Below, piece by piece: positions 1 through 8,337 of a stretch of 64,000 nucleotides of DNA (its first letter is position 1; the number at the start of each line of letters is the position of its first letter). The notes beneath the pieces were generated by a model, which was not told where the DNA came from, did not search any database, and saw only the letters and a program-made list of their open reading frames with translations. Location: assembly GCA_019634165.1 (NCBI GenBank), contig JAHQVT010000003.1, forward strand, positions 1 to 64,000, in the 5' to 3' direction. The stretch is from Rhodospirillales bacterium. GTDB taxonomy: Bacteria > Pseudomonadota > Alphaproteobacteria > Rhodospirillales > Thalassospiraceae. The translations under genes and the position numbers were made by a program.

Positions 1-115
1 CGGTGGCATTAGCGGCCGGGAACCACCTGATCCCATCCCGAACTCAGAAGTGAAACCAGCCTGCGCCGATGGTACTTTGTCTTAAGGCACGGGAGAGTAG
101 GTCACTGCCGGGCCT
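1..115 (+). rRNA. rrf: 5S ribosomal RNA, 5' end cut by window
   Basis: The stretch carries the conserved 5S core (gatcccatcccgaactc, then gccgatggtact and gggagagtaggtc). The 3' end gccgggcct would pair with the 5' strand, whose first few bases lie before the window. It is the last rRNA of an rrn operon reading into the window and is followed by tRNA-fMet, the usual alphaproteobacterial order. Confidence 0.94.
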
Positions 116-156
116 TCTAAACACAGCACATATTCCCTATACACACCCAAACATCA

Positions 157-216
157 AACGCCGCTTCTTAATTGACGCGGCGTTGTCTGTTTAAAGCATA
201 AAAGCAACAAACAGAC
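157..216 (+). other. Two tandem hairpins between 5S and tRNA-fMet
   Basis: An 8-bp GC-rich stem (aacgccgc / gcggcgtt, 157-164 with 177-184) is followed at once by a second 8-bp stem (gtctgttt / aaacagac, 185-192 with 209-216). They separate 5S from tRNA-fMet. I read them as processing or pausing structures of the rrn transcript. Neither is followed by a clear U-run, so full termination here is doubtful. Confidence 0.5.
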
Positions 217-227
217 ATACACCCTGA

Positions 228-304
<77 letters not shown>

Positions 305-344
305 ATAAAAAACCCTGTCACCTCTGGTGGTAGGGTTTTTTATT
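305..344 (+). terminator. Rho-independent terminator of the rrn-tRNA-fMet transcript
   Basis: The stem aataaaaaaccct / agggttttttatt starts one base after the tRNA and ends in a run of six T. The position and U-tract make it the end of the rrn operon. Confidence 0.85.
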
Positions 345-388
345 GTCCGCAGAGATAGTCTTTAAACCTATGGCTTTCCTGTGTTCTG

Positions 389-682
389 AGCCTGCGCTCA
401 TAACTTGAAGGCTGAGGCTGTGAAGAAATCGCTCCAGTGGAGCGATTTTAAGCCGAAGGTCGAGCACGGCGAAGCCGCGCGCAGATTGCGTCGGGCCGCA
501 AGATCCAACCTATCGGTCATCCGCTCGCCCTCGTGGCGGGCCTTTTGCATTTTTGACTGTCGGGTGAATGTGGATGGGAAGATCGCAAACAGGCCATGCC
601 TGTTTGCAAGGTTCTTTGCGGAGGCCATAGGCTGAAGCTGGCGGAGCCCAAACGGCGGAGACTAATCCTACCCCCGCAACCA
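389..682 (+). repeat. Broken second copy of tRNA-fMet split by a palindrome-rich insert
   Basis: An anticodon-arm-like piece (gctcataacttgaagg near 396, 15 of 16 bases as in the intact tRNA) and a perfect 3' end piece (aatcctacccccgcaacca, 664-682) flank about 250 bp that is not tRNA. The insert contains two perfect 10-bp hairpins with 3-nt loops: 426-435/439-448 and 585-594/598-607. The two ORFs called here (398-628 and 405-635, opposite strands) are ordinary by-products of open frames and lack any family resemblance. The rest of 345-712 holds no gene that I can support. Confidence 0.6.
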
Positions 683-712
683 CTCTTTCCGATCCGTTGA
701 GTTTTGAGAGCG

Positions 713-3274
713 CTAGCTACGTGGCTTTAAGTTTTCTGGATCGTAAAGCGGTTGATAGCCAATCCCAACAACCTCAACCGGGTAGATTTCATCGAAGTAG
801 GATACCGTAAGTTTGCGGCCTTCCTGACAAAACTCCCACGGCAGATAGGCAAGGGCGATGTTTTTGTCGATGCTAGGGCCAAAGGCGATAGAGGTTGTGT
901 AAGAACGACGTCCAAGTGCATCAATCAGGGTTTTTCCGGTTTGCGGGTCCATGACCGGAAGATTTCCGACCGGATACCGCGCGACGCCAGATGCGTCGGT
1001 ATTTTCGGTCATGATCAGGGTGCAAAGCATCGCTGGCTGATGGTCGCGTTCGCGGTATTCGATATGTTTTGCCTTGCCCCGGAAGTCGGCTTCTTTGACT
1101 TTTGGTCGGGCCAAGGCCGCTTCGAGCAAGTTATATTGCGTGTGAAGGTCGGCGTTTTGCAGGCGCAGTGATTTTTCCAGACGACGTGAATTGGCATAGG
1201 TTTCAACCCCAACTGCCATAACGTCGATACCGCGCAACGCATCCCAAACGGCAAGACCATCCTCATAGGACATGTGAAGTTCCCAGCCCTGTTCACCGAC
1301 ATATGAAATGCGAAAGGCTGTGACGGTTTTACCCGCTATTTCAATTGGGCGAATGGCGGCAAATGGGAAGTTTTCGACATTCAGCTCTTCGGGATTTTTA
1401 ACGACCTTTTTAAGGTTTTCGCGGGCATTTGGGCCCCAGATACCGATGGTGGTGTAATCTTCGGTGACATCGGTAATTGTGACGTCCCACCCCTTGTCCT
1501 GGGCGGTGCGGCGCATATAGGTCAGGTCACGCGGGCCGGCATCGGCGCCATTGACCAAACGACAACCGTCTTCCATGCGGAAAACGGTGAAGTCGGCACG
1601 AACATTGCCATCGTCATCAAGCATATGGGTATAGATACCCTTGCCGATATTGGTGTCCCCACCGATCTTGGCAGGACACAGCCATTCAAGTAACGTGACA
1701 TGGTCCGGGCCTTTGATATCGGTCATATGGAAATGCGACAGGTTGATAATGCCGCAATCATCGCTCATCGCGAGTTGTTCGGCATTGGAAACGCGCCAGA
1801 AATGCCGGGTATCCCATTCATTGTCACGCACCGGCACGCGATCAGCATATTTTTCCAAAAGATGTTCGTTGGACGCATAGCCATGGGCGCGTTCCCAACC
1901 GCCCAATTCCATGAAATAGCCACCCAATTCGACTTCGCGTTCATAGAATGGCGACCGGCGAATGCCGCGTGCCTTGGAAAAGGGCTCGCGCGGGTGAACC
2001 GGCGGGTTATAGATTTTTTTGGCTGTCTCATAGCAGCGGTCATAGATGTATTTTTCATCAAGCTGGAATTCGTTATAGCGGGCAAAATCAATCGCATGAT
2101 GGTCAATATGAGTACGGCCAGACGTCATCCAATCGGCAATCAATTTACCCATGCCCGGCCCGTCTTTGATCCAGATGCCAACTGCATACCAAAGGCCACG
2201 CAGTTTTTGGCTTTCGCCCATCGATGGGCCACCATCCGCAGATGATTGCAAAAGACCGTTGAACGAATGACTTTCGTTAAAGCCAAGTTCGGTCAGGATC
2301 GGGGTGAGTTCCATGGCGCGTTCAAGCGGCTCGATCACGTCTTCAAGTTCCAAATCGCGCTGGGACGGGGACAGGCGCGCTTGATCCTTTTCAAGGATGT
2401 CGCGCGGATGGACCAGACGCGGATTTTCTTCGTAATAATATCCCCATTCGATCTGGCCACCTTCGGTACTTTTGGGGTCACCGGTGTCGCGCATATAGGC
2501 CGAATTGCCCTGATCGCGCAAAAGCGGATAGCCGATTTCAACACCGGTTCCTTCGAACTGATTATATGGCCCAAAAAAGGTCAATGGATGATCAACCGGC
2601 ATGACAGGCAAGTCTTCGCCAGCCATCTCGGCAATCAAACGGCCCCAAAGACCGGCACAAACAACGACATAATCGGCATGGATAGTGCCGCGTTCGGTTT
2701 TAACCCCGGTTATGCGACCATTTTCCGTGACCAAATCAAGTGCGGATGTATTGGCAAAAACCTTCAACTTGCCACTGGCTTCTGCCTGATCAATCAGTTT
2801 GCCCGCAACCGTTTGCGAGCGCGGTGTGACAAGGCCCGCATCCGGGTCCCAAAGCGCACCTTGAATTTGATCTTCTTCTAAAAGGGGAAATTTTTCCTTG
2901 GCCTCGGCCGCACTAATGATTTTGACATTGGTGCCAAATGCTTTGCCGGAATCAACGCGGCGTTTAAGTTCAGCCATGCGTTCATCGTCACCAACACGGG
3001 CAACTTCAAGACCACCGATCCGCGCGTAATGACCCATCTTTTCATAGAAATCCATGGAATACATGGTTGTCCAGCAAGTCAGAAGATCGTGACTGGTGGC
3101 ATAGCAGAAATCAGATGCATGCGCGGTTGATCCGATGTCGGTGGGGATGCCCGATTTATCAATGCCAACAATATCGTCCCAACCATTTTCAATCAGGTGA
3201 TGCGTGACCGAGGCCCCGACAATACCGCCAAGTCCAACGATGACGACTTTTGCTTTGTCGGGAAATGCGGCCAT
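713..3274 (-). CDS. DAO-GcvT fusion oxidase, dimethylglycine/sarcosine oxidase-like
   Basis: The 853-residue protein has two halves. Residues about 8-410 are a FAD-dependent DAO-type oxidoreductase with an N-terminal dinucleotide motif (VVIVGLGGIVGAS). Residues about 430-850 are a GcvT-like folate-binding aminomethyltransferase domain. This is the layout of dimethylglycine and sarcosine dehydrogenases, which take an N-methyl group to (methylene)tetrahydrofolate. The length fits the family and there is no signal peptide, so it should act in the cytoplasm. An AAGGA ribosome site lies just before the ATG. It is divergent from a GbdR-like regulator and near gbcAB, so it most likely handles the demethylation steps after glycine betaine. 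Whether it takes dimethylglycine, sarcosine or both cannot be read from sequence. Confidence 0.82.
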   Translation of the reverse strand: MAAFPDKAKVVIVGLGGIVGASVTHHLIENGWDDIVGIDKSGIPTDIGSTAHASDFCYATSHDLLTCWTTMYSMDFYEKMGHYARIGGLEVARVGDDERMAELKRRVDSGKAFGTNVKIISAAEAKEKFPLLEEDQIQGALWDPDAGLVTPRSQTVAGKLIDQAEASGKLKVFANTSALDLVTENGRITGVKTERGTIHADYVVVCAGLWGRLIAEMAGEDLPVMPVDHPLTFFGPYNQFEGTGVEIGYPLLRDQGNSAYMRDTGDPKSTEGGQIEWGYYYEENPRLVHPRDILEKDQARLSPSQRDLELEDVIEPLERAMELTPILTELGFNESHSFNGLLQSSADGGPSMGESQKLRGLWYAVGIWIKDGPGMGKLIADWMTSGRTHIDHHAIDFARYNEFQLDEKYIYDRCYETAKKIYNPPVHPREPFSKARGIRRSPFYEREVELGGYFMELGGWERAHGYASNEHLLEKYADRVPVRDNEWDTRHFWRVSNAEQLAMSDDCGIINLSHFHMTDIKGPDHVTLLEWLCPAKIGGDTNIGKGIYTHMLDDDGNVRADFTVFRMEDGCRLVNGADAGPRDLTYMRRTAQDKGWDVTITDVTEDYTTIGIWGPNARENLKKVVKNPEELNVENFPFAAIRPIEIAGKTVTAFRISYVGEQGWELHMSYEDGLAVWDALRGIDVMAVGVETYANSRRLEKSLRLQNADLHTQYNLLEAALARPKVKEADFRGKAKHIEYRERDHQPAMLCTLIMTENTDASGVARYPVGNLPVMDPQTGKTLIDALGRRSYTTSIAFGPSIDKNIALAYLPWEFCQEGRKLTVSYFDEIYPVEVVGIGYQPLYDPENLKPRS

Positions 3275-3593
3275 TTTTCATTCCTTTTATTTAAAAACAG
3301 TCCTGTGGGTATCGCGCTAGGATCACGGACTCGCAACCAAGGTGGTAACAATCTGATCGCGGATCAAAACTGCCGGGGCGCAAATCTTCTGCATGGGCGC
3401 TTTTATGGCAGATTCGGGAAAAGTCGTTGGATCATTCCCAACTGTTGGGTTTTCCCCGGTTTTGGCGCCCCGCTTTGGATTATCCCTACGTGATAATCTG
3501 GCGTCTTTTTACGCCAGAAAATAGAATGTTTGCGTCAAAGTGAGATTATCGGTACGACAAAAAGTAGCAACCTTCTCTGTATCGGAGGAACCG
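3275..3593. promoter_or_regulatory. Divergent control region, betaine oxidase / AraC regulator
   Basis: This 319-bp stretch lies between oppositely oriented genes and has no supportable ORF. It contains a dyad gattatc-N7-gataatc (3478-3498) that abuts a second hairpin ctggcgt-N6-acgccag (3498-3517), both about 80-115 bp before the regulator start. They are candidate binding or attenuation sites. I could not identify a -35/-10 pair with confidence. Confidence 0.4.
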
Positions 3594-4631
3594 ATGCTTG
3601 CGAATTCCAAATATGGTTCTCAAAATACACCGCGGCTGAATGTCGGCTTTATTTTGGCGAACAGGTTTACGCTTTGCGCATTTGCAAACTTTGTCGATGT
3701 GCTGAGGCTGGCCGCAGATGAAGGTGACCGCAGTCGTCCCATCTTGTGTCATTGGACGGTTCTGTCCGATACCATGAACCCGATTGCCTCAAGCAGTGGT
3801 ATCACCGTTCAGCCCAAAGAGCGCCTTGGCGATCCGCGACGGTTCAACTATATCGTTGTGGTTGGCGGCTTGATGGGAGAGGCGCCTAACCTTAGCCCGG
3901 CCTATCAAAAGTTCTTACATGAAGCTGCGAATGCAGGTGTGCCGCTTGTCGGGGTGTGTACCGGGGCGTTTCTTTTGCATGAGGCGGGTCTGCTTGATGG
4001 TTATCGCTGTTGTATAAGCTGGTTCCATCATTCCGAAATTGTTGAGCAATTTGAAGGTATTGATCCGGTTGTCGAACAGATTTTTGTCGTCGATCGGGAT
4101 CGGTTAACCTGTTCTGGTGGGGTTAGTTCGGCGCATTTGGCAGCCTATCTTGTCGATAAGCATGTTGGGCGGGCACAGGCCAACAAAAGCCTGCATATCA
4201 TGATCATTGATGATGCGCTTCAGGCGGAAAAGCCACAGCCGGGAATTCCGCTTGATCTGAAAACACAAGACCCGATCGTGCAGCGCGCCTTGCTGATCAT
4301 GCAGCAAAATATCGACATGCCGATTTCAGTGCAGGAAATTGCCCGCCGAATGGGCAATAGTAAACGTCAGATCGAACGGCATTTTCGCGTAAGTTTGGAT
4401 ACTTCGCCGCAAGTGGCCTTTCTCAACATTCGGCTTGATCTTGCACATCATCTTATTGAAAAAAGCCAGAAGTCGATTGCCCAAATCGCTGTGGATAGCG
4501 GTTTTTGTGACTCTTCACACCTTAGCCGGATGTTCCGTCGCCGATATGGCTGCACACCCCAAGCCCTTCGGCGACCCGTAAGTGACGTTGAATTGTCCGC
4601 ACAAACCCTGCAGGCCGACGTGACCGCATAA
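3594..4631 (+). CDS. gbdR: GbdR-like AraC-family activator with DJ-1/PfpI domain
   Basis: From ATG 3594 the protein has 345 residues. I chose this start because a perfect GGAGG lies 5 nt before it, while the track start at 3540 has none. The N-terminal half is a class I glutamine-amidotransferase/DJ-1-like ligand domain containing the elbow sequence VGVCTGAFLLHEAGLLDG. The C-terminal 90 residues are a double AraC helix-turn-helix (ISVQEIARRMGNSKRQIERHF and IAQIAVDSGFCDSSHLSRMF). Regulators of this layout include GbdR, the glycine betaine/dimethylglycine sensor, and CdhR. Its place between the GcvT oxidase and gbcAB supports the GbdR reading. The ligand is inferred, not shown. Confidence 0.78.
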   Translation: MLANSKYGSQNTPRLNVGFILANRFTLCAFANFVDVLRLAADEGDRSRPILCHWTVLSDTMNPIASSSGITVQPKERLGDPRRFNYIVVVGGLMGEAPNLSPAYQKFLHEAANAGVPLVGVCTGAFLLHEAGLLDGYRCCISWFHHSEIVEQFEGIDPVVEQIFVVDRDRLTCSGGVSSAHLAAYLVDKHVGRAQANKSLHIMIIDDALQAEKPQPGIPLDLKTQDPIVQRALLIMQQNIDMPISVQEIARRMGNSKRQIERHFRVSLDTSPQVAFLNIRLDLAHHLIEKSQKSIAQIAVDSGFCDSSHLSRMFRRRYGCTPQALRRPVSDVELSAQTLQADVTA

Positions 4632-4685
4632 GCAAATTACACCGGCCTGTCTAATGGGAATTGTGGGGCATTTTCGCCCTGGTTT

Positions 4686-5819
4686 CTAAATTTCAACTTC
4701 CACATCAGAGAGCGGTGTGGAACAACAAATCAGGATTTTTCCCTGATCAATCTCGCGCTGTCGGATGCCGCCGTTATGGTGCATGTCCACATCGCCTGAA
4801 ACGAGTTTGGATTTACAGGTGCCACAGATTCCGCGCTGACAAGATGACATTGGGCGCAATCCGGCTTCACGGGCAGCAGACAGGATCGTCATGCCCGGAC
4901 TGCATTCCACCACATGCCCGGTTTTGCTAAAACTGACACGGAAGGTTTGATCGCTGATTTCGGGTGCGACAGAAGCCGGTTCTTCCAATGAACCCGCAGT
5001 TTCCGCACCGAAATCAAAACTTTCCTCGTAATATTTTTCCATGTCGAAGCCAGCTTCTTCGAGCATGTTGCGCACACCCTCCATAAAGCGGCCCGGTCCA
5101 CAGCAAAATACCTTGCGATCCTTGAAATCCGGCGACATCAACGACAGCATCGGAAGGCTCAACCGTCCGGTATAACCGCTCCAGCGGTGGCTTGCCGCCG
5201 CCGTGTCACAGGTAAATGCCAGCTTAAGTCCCGGGTTTTGTGCCGCCAAAAGCAAAAGTTCGTCATGGAAGATCAAGTCGGCAGGGGTTCGGGCCGCATG
5301 CACGAAATGAAGATCAGATGGTTCTGACAAATCACATGCAGTGCGGGTCATGGACATCATGGGCGTAATGCCGCTGCCCGCCGAAATAAACAGAAATTTA
5401 TCGTCAACCGTGGCATCGGTTGTGAATTCACCAGCCGGGCCGGAAACATTCACTTCCTTGCCGGGGATCATATAATCATGAAGCCAGTTTGATGCCGGGC
5501 CACCGGGCACGCGCTTGACCGTGATTTCAAGGCGGTAAGGACGGGCACCTGATGCCGAAATGGTATAGCAGCGTGTCACCATGCCTTCGATCGGAAGTTC
5601 AAAGGTCATGAACTGTCCCGGATAGAACCGAAAGGCGCGGGGCTCGCGACCGGAAAAGACAAAGGTCTTTACATCATGGGTTTCCTGACGGACCTGTCTG
5701 CAGACCAGAACATCGTCATATTCCGGGTCCCAAAGCGGCACACGGGTCACTTCGGTCAGTTTTTCTTCTTCGATCGCGGTGCTGGATGGCGTTGTGTCGG
5801 TGGTATTTTTCTGTGTCAT
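4686..5819 (-). CDS. gbcB: Glycine betaine monooxygenase reductase subunit (flavin, 2Fe-2S)
   Basis: The 377-residue protein has a ferredoxin-NADP reductase-type FAD and NAD(P)H module (about 20-270, with FAD-contact segment RCYTISASG and nucleotide motif FISAGSGITPMMS). A C-terminal plant-type ferredoxin follows, with the cysteine pattern SSCQRGICGTC and a fourth cysteine in ILICCSTPL. It passes electrons from NAD(P)H to the Rieske oxygenase. Its ATG overlaps the stop of gbcA by four bases (ATGA), so the two subunits are translationally coupled. The stop codon lies 54 bp from the convergent regulator stop. Other Rieske systems use similar reductases; the betaine assignment rests on the gbcA-gbcB-gbdR-GcvT neighbourhood. 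Confidence 0.8.
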   Translation of the reverse strand: MTQKNTTDTTPSSTAIEEEKLTEVTRVPLWDPEYDDVLVCRQVRQETHDVKTFVFSGREPRAFRFYPGQFMTFELPIEGMVTRCYTISASGARPYRLEITVKRVPGGPASNWLHDYMIPGKEVNVSGPAGEFTTDATVDDKFLFISAGSGITPMMSMTRTACDLSEPSDLHFVHAARTPADLIFHDELLLLAAQNPGLKLAFTCDTAAASHRWSGYTGRLSLPMLSLMSPDFKDRKVFCCGPGRFMEGVRNMLEEAGFDMEKYYEESFDFGAETAGSLEEPASVAPEISDQTFRVSFSKTGHVVECSPGMTILSAAREAGLRPMSSCQRGICGTCKSKLVSGDVDMHHNGGIRQREIDQGKILICCSTPLSDVEVEI

Positions 5820-7081
5820 TCTGCCGCCAATCCAGAGATATGAGATGCGAAGTGGTCATTAAGCCGTTTGATGTACCATTCGCAGAAGGCTTCGACATGC
5901 GGTTCGGTATATTCGGAATATGGGCCCGGAGCATAAGCAGGGGTTTGGGTGCCAAGCTGGGCAAGCCGGACCAGATCGGCGTCCTGCTGATTTGTCATCT
6001 CCCAAACCTGTATCAGGTTATCAAGCAGGTAATCCTCGCCCTCATGGGCGTCCTTATGCACAAGCCACGTGGTGCGCACCAATGTCTTATCCGGCGCCAG
6101 CGGCAGGACGGAAAATGTGACGATATGGTCGCTCATGAAGTGGTGCCAAGAATTTGGATGCGTCCAGAAGCTAAGCCCGCCCAAACGTGCATCGGTAAAC
6201 TTCCCAAGAAGCTTTTTTGAAGCAACCTTGGTATCAAGCGTGTGCGATTCACCTTCGCGCATCAATGGCAGGCGCATGGTGCGAAAACCGGTGATATTCG
6301 ACAAATGATCGGATTCTGCAGACGGCAGGCCGCAGGATTCCCAATGTTTATGATTACTTTCCAGTGTCGCCAGATAGTTCTTGATATCTTCTGATCTGCG
6401 TTCATCCGTCTCATCAGGCGAAAACCCAAAACCGAACTCGGACAACGGAACAGTAAGCTGAGGATGGTTGCCTTCGCAGTGATAACACTCGCGATTGTTT
6501 TCCATCGTTAGTTTCCAGTTGCCATCCTCGATCAGTTCGGAGCTATGCGCGACTTTACAATTGGCGATGTCATGCGGCGCGATATAGGGCTCCATAACCC
6601 GCGCCATCTCTTCAATGTCATCGGGGGCGTTTTCTGCTAGGCAGATAAATACCAACCCGGCGATAGAACGCACATGTATGGATTTAAGACCATGGCAGCT
6701 TTTATCAAATCCGGCCCCCATATGGTCGGCAAGGATCAGCTCGCCATCTTCGTTATAGGTCCAGCCATGATAGCGACAGACAATGTTGCCAATGGTGGTC
6801 GCACGTTCATCAATCAGGCGCGCGCCGCGGTGGCGGCAGACATTGTGAAACCCGCGGATCTGCATATCATCACCGCGGAGCAAAAGAAGTGCTGCCTGCC
6901 CAACCTCGACCGTAACGCAATCGCCCGGTTCCGGCAGTTCCGGCTCGGTCGCAACAAAAATCCAGTGCTGGCCAAAAATAACCTCAATATCCAGATCAAG
7001 GATATCTTTGGCGTTATAAAATGGTGCTTCCAGGCTCTTGCCTTTTTCCCGACGATGCAGGAGTTCTTTGATGTCAGGCAT
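5816..7081 (-). CDS. gbcA: Rieske oxygenase, glycine betaine monooxygenase large subunit
   Basis: This 421-residue ring-hydroxylating-type oxygenase has a Rieske cluster motif CRHRG (C82, H84) paired with CRYHGW (C102, H105). A catalytic domain follows, with the non-heme iron region NNRECYHCEGNHPQL around residues 200-215. GbcA-type enzymes oxidise one N-methyl group of glycine betaine, releasing formaldehyde and giving dimethylglycine. It is the first gene of a two-gene operon with gbcB and has GAGG 9 nt before its ATG. The long 733-bp leader in front leaves room for activator-dependent control. Stachydrine or carnitine oxygenases are close relatives and remain alternatives. Confidence 0.82.
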   Translation of the reverse strand: MPDIKELLHRREKGKSLEAPFYNAKDILDLDIEVIFGQHWIFVATEPELPEPGDCVTVEVGQAALLLLRGDDMQIRGFHNVCRHRGARLIDERATTIGNIVCRYHGWTYNEDGELILADHMGAGFDKSCHGLKSIHVRSIAGLVFICLAENAPDDIEEMARVMEPYIAPHDIANCKVAHSSELIEDGNWKLTMENNRECYHCEGNHPQLTVPLSEFGFGFSPDETDERRSEDIKNYLATLESNHKHWESCGLPSAESDHLSNITGFRTMRLPLMREGESHTLDTKVASKKLLGKFTDARLGGLSFWTHPNSWHHFMSDHIVTFSVLPLAPDKTLVRTTWLVHKDAHEGEDYLLDNLIQVWEMTNQQDADLVRLAQLGTQTPAYAPGPYSEYTEPHVEAFCEWYIKRLNDHFASHISGLAAE

Positions 7082-7815
7082 GGTCGAATACCTCGGCTTT
7101 TGTGTGGTGCCTGAAAAAGGTTCCTGTGCAATGTGCTATGTCTGCAGCAGGGCCTTAGCGTCTTAGGTAACAAGTCTCATTCTTGTCGATTGACCTTCCT
7201 GATCTAGGATCAGAAAGGGTGTGGACGCGTTACAGCCAAGTTGGCCGAGGTAATAGACAGACAGGGATCAGTGCCGCCGACCTGAAAGCGGATCGTGATT
7301 GAACATGCCCGGCACGATTAACGCTGCGGGGGCGATATGCGTTTTGACGGGATGCAAAACACATATGATCAGTCACGTGCCAAGCACGGTCTGCGTCACG
7401 GGCTGTCGGTCTCACCCAAAATCTCCCTAATCTTCGTCGGCAGGTAACCTGCTCTTTGATCGCCAAACTTGAAGGTTAAGCGAATTGAAAATCTATTTCG
7501 GATTGATCCTTGGATGGCAGAAAGCTTAAGTCAAATGGGCAGTAGGTTTGCGACGCTGTGTTGTATTGTGTGAAAACAATCCATGATTGCCGTGTGTTTG
7601 CGACCTGTTTGGGGGCTTGATCGGTCGTTTGGTTTCGTTCGATAGCACACGGTAAAGCGGCGCCTAGACTGCGTTGGCGCCTTAATGTCATGCACGCCTG
7701 AAACCCCCAATCCCTTTCCAATATAGATGGCAAATTGACCTGTGTCAGTGCGGACAATATCAACTATGGGTAATGTTGAGTTCTTCCAACATTTTTAGGA
7801 TGAGGGCGCTTTATC
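7082..7815. other. Long non-coding interval between gbcA and hsp20
   Basis: These 734 bp separate divergent transcripts. I see a short dyad ctgatc-tag-gatcag (7199-7213), which could be an activator site for gbcA, and a heat-shock-like promoter listed separately. The ORFs 7230-7466 and 7476-7763 on the minus strand have no recognisable domain, unusual composition and no ribosome site, so I do not call them genes. Confidence 0.5.
7697..7725 (+). promoter_or_regulatory. Candidate sigma-32 heat-shock promoter for hsp20
   Basis: CCTGAAA (7697-7703) is followed after 14 bp by CCAATATA (7718-7725). This resembles the heat-shock pair CTTGAAA / CCCCATNT. It would start transcription near 7732 and give a leader of roughly 85 nt, which contains a hairpin aatgttg/caacatt (7772-7793) just before the GAGGG ribosome site. 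Confidence 0.4.
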
Positions 7816-8244
7816 ATGGTTGAGAAATCGGATTTATCTTCGCAAACACCGTCTTGGCTGACCCAAATGTACAGCCCTTTGCGCTGGGCTGGTGACAAGG
7901 TGGCGGAGTTCTTTTCCCCAAGTTCCGAAGCAGCAACGACTGATGCGTTTTACGAAGTAAGTGTCGAATTGCCCGGCGTTTCTGATAGCGACATCAATGT
8001 CGAAGTACATGATGGCCGTTTGTCGATTACCGGTGAAAAGCAAAGCTCGTGCAAGGAAGAAGGTAAGAGTTACTTCTTTTCCGAACGGAGTTACGGCAAG
8101 TTTCAACGTATTTTCCGCCTTCCGCCTGATGCCGATGAAACGAAAATCAGTGCCTCCCACAAAGATGGCGTCTTGGTTGTGAAAATCGCCAGAACTGTTC
8201 CGGGCCCAAGCGGCACAAAGTCCATTCCGGTCAATAAAGGCTAA
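7816..8244 (+). CDS. Hsp20 family small heat shock protein
   Basis: The 142-residue protein is a standard alpha-crystallin-domain chaperone. A short N-terminal arm (1-40) is followed by beta strands FYEVSVELPGVSDSDINVEV and ITGEKQ, and by the closing signature DGVLVVKIA. A C-terminal SIPV tail serves as the I-x-I/V anchor for oligomer assembly. It binds unfolding proteins without ATP. GAGGG lies 9 nt before the ATG. It stands alone as a single-gene unit between divergent gbcA and a downstream bidirectional terminator. A heat-shock promoter candidate lies about 90 bp ahead. Confidence 0.9.
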   Translation: MVEKSDLSSQTPSWLTQMYSPLRWAGDKVAEFFSPSSEAATTDAFYEVSVELPGVSDSDINVEVHDGRLSITGEKQSSCKEEGKSYFFSERSYGKFQRIFRLPPDADETKISASHKDGVLVVKIARTVPGPSGTKSIPVNKG

Positions 8245-8287
8245 ATATAACGCTTCGACGTTTGACGTCTGTGAAGCCAAGACGACA

Positions 8288-8318
8288 AAGGGCTGCCAAG
8301 TTTTGGGCAGCCCTTTTT
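8288..8318. terminator. Bidirectional terminator between hsp20 and FadB-like gene
   Basis: Stem agggctgcc / gggcagccct around loop aagtttt is flanked by AAA on one side and TTTTT on the other. It serves both convergent genes and lies only 20 bp from the stop codon of the minus-strand gene. Confidence 0.85.
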
Positions 8319-8337
8319 ATATCGCAAGATCGCCCCT

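Noticed and set aside
398-635. Overlapping 76-residue ORFs on both strands in the tRNA-fMet remnant
   Set aside because: They mirror each other, run through palindromes, have no ribosome site and resemble no family.
7230-7763. Minus-strand ORFs of 78 and 95 residues before hsp20
   Set aside because: They have odd composition, no ribosome site and no domain, and lie in the control region between divergent genes.
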